Assembly: GCA_029932675.1 (NCBI GenBank)
Contig: JAOZPP010000077.1
Span: 1 to 16,759, forward strand
Reading direction: 5' to 3'
Source of the DNA: a bacterium
Lineage (GTDB): Bacteria > SM23-81 > DAOVCL01
DNA length: 16,759 nucleotides
The notes under the pieces were generated by a model. The model was not told where the DNA came from. It saw only the letters and a program-made list of their open reading frames with translations, and did no database searches. Every line of letters begins with the position of its first letter. Positions within the stretch are counted from its first letter, which is position 1. The position numbers and the translations under genes are program-made. Positions 15,971 to 16,759 of this stretch are shown here, one piece after another.

Positions 15971-16723
15971 TCATAATAGATGGTTAGGCAAAAAGTTTAA
16001 GCTTGCCCATTGGAGGCAGACGCTCTTTGATAGGCGGAATTGGGTAAAAGAGGCCACAATTAGTGAAGGAAAGGTCCGGGACCTCTTTTTAGCCCGCAAA
16101 AAGGTAGAGATTTTGGAGAGAATACCCTTAATAGAGGCACTTTCGGCCTTCAGTCTGGCAATTTGGGCAGAGGTCACCCTGAGGATGTTCAGCCCCAGGG
16201 CCTTGAGGGTCACACAGTAGCGCACAGCAGCAAACCCTCTTACCCGTAACCTCCCTGCTCCAGTATCCCACTTGAGATGGGAGTGCGTCCCCTCTGACCC
16301 TGCTCGCCAGCGATACTTCTCCCGGAAGGCAGCACTCTCTTGGTAGATCCTCCTCTCTGCCAGCCTTATCCCCTGGGCAGAGTAACGCAGATAGCCCCCT
16401 TTCTTCCCTAATTGCACAGGACACTCAGCCCTGAGGGCACATCCCCGACAATGCTCCAAACAGAAGAGAGCCACAAACCTCCCCTTCTCCCTCTTCCACC
16501 ACTTCTCTGGCTTATGGCCTTGGGGACAGGCTTCTACCTCTCCTCCCCTCTGGGAGAAACGGAAGTGCTCTAACCCTAACTTAGAGGGCCTGCGGCCCCC
16601 TACAGGAGAGATGACCTCTACCCCTAACTGGGCTGCTTTCCGGAGGTTCTCATCACTGCCATAGGAGGTATCTGCCGCCAGCTCTTGGGGGGCACAGCCC
16701 TGCTCTTTAACGCTTGGTGTGAA
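15971..16723 (-). pseudogene. DDE transposase C-terminal part (IS1182/IS5-like, DDE_Tnp_1_6 type), broken at 5' end
   Basis: Reading leftwards, the stop-free frame is 250 codons. It contains ELAADTSYGSDENL (around 16687-16640), the segment with the second catalytic Asp, and ISPVGGRRPSK. A cysteine cluster follows (C-x3-C-x2-C-x5-C, in FCLEHCRGCALRAECP, about 16465-16415). YRWRAGSEGTHSHLK comes next, with the catalytic Glu encoded at 16292-16294, and then the family motif GAGRLRVRG. Upstream the frame meets a TAA at 16724-16726. There is no ATG, GTG or TTG to start a full protein, and the first Asp and N-terminal domain are missing. An internal GTG at 16474 is unlikely to give a working enzyme. 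Downstream of the DDE domain a basic tail of about 60 residues is unlike the core and may be readthrough of the element end. Terminal inverted repeats could not be found. Confidence 0.85.
16072..16090 (+). terminator. Possible intrinsic terminator for rightward transcription
   Basis: AGGTC (16072-16076) and GACCT (16080-16084) form a five-pair GC-containing stem with a three-base loop, followed by CTTTTT. It could end transcription coming from ftsZ, or shield the antisense transposase. The stem is short and lies inside the transposase reading frame on the other strand, so confidence is limited. Confidence 0.3.
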
Positions 16724-16759
16724 TTACCAGCTAATTAAGTCGGCAAAAGCAAGGGGTGG

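Noticed and set aside
15547-16759. CRISPR array, tRNA or rRNA in the accessory end
   Set aside because: No regularly spaced direct repeats, no tRNA cloverleaf pattern and no rRNA-like conserved blocks were seen.

Overview
The window suggests a free-living Gram-negative bacterium, probably from the Fibrobacteres-Chlorobi-Bacteroidetes (FCB) superphylum or one of its candidate phyla. The main reason is that two consecutive exported proteins end in the sorting domain of the type IX secretion system (T9SS), recognisable by AQNYPNPFN, a central NILG turn and a short basic-hydrophobic tail. Arginine is written mostly as AGG and base composition is moderate. I cannot assign a species or phylum from the sequence alone.

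Positions 2-5105 hold two T9SS cargo genes on the + strand. The first is the 3' part of a secreted Asp-box (sialidase-like) beta-propeller protein. The second is a complete 1368-residue protein: signal peptide, gingipain-type (C25) cysteine peptidase, cysteine-rich parallel beta-helix, TPR-like helices and T9SS sorting domain. The sorting domain of the first gene contains a perfect heptanucleotide tandem repeat (691-722). Losing or gaining one unit would put a stop codon within about 20 codons, so this is a candidate on/off switch for secretion or anchoring.

Positions 5244-15546 hold a division and cell wall (dcw) cluster, all on the + strand and closely spaced: mraY, murD, ftsW, murG, murC, murB, ftsQ, ftsA, ftsZ. 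It covers lipid I and lipid II synthesis (MraY, MurG), four of the cytoplasmic Mur steps' enzymes (MurB, MurC and MurD; MurE/MurF are absent here), septal glycan polymerisation (FtsW), and the divisome core (FtsQ, FtsA, FtsZ). The usual 5' part of a dcw cluster (mraZ, mraW/rsmH, ftsL, ftsI, murE, murF) is not upstream of mraY; the C25 peptidase gene is there instead. No ddl lies between murB and ftsQ. A possible 31-codon ORF with a hydrophobic stretch bridges murC and murB.

Positions 15547-16759 are AT-richer and accessory in character. They hold a gene-poor stretch with a long-range inverted repeat, then on the - strand the C-terminal part of a DDE transposase of the IS1182/IS5-like kind. 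Its frame is broken by a stop near 16725, so the element is decayed or interrupted. A terminator-like hairpin for + strand transcription lies antisense to the transposase tail.
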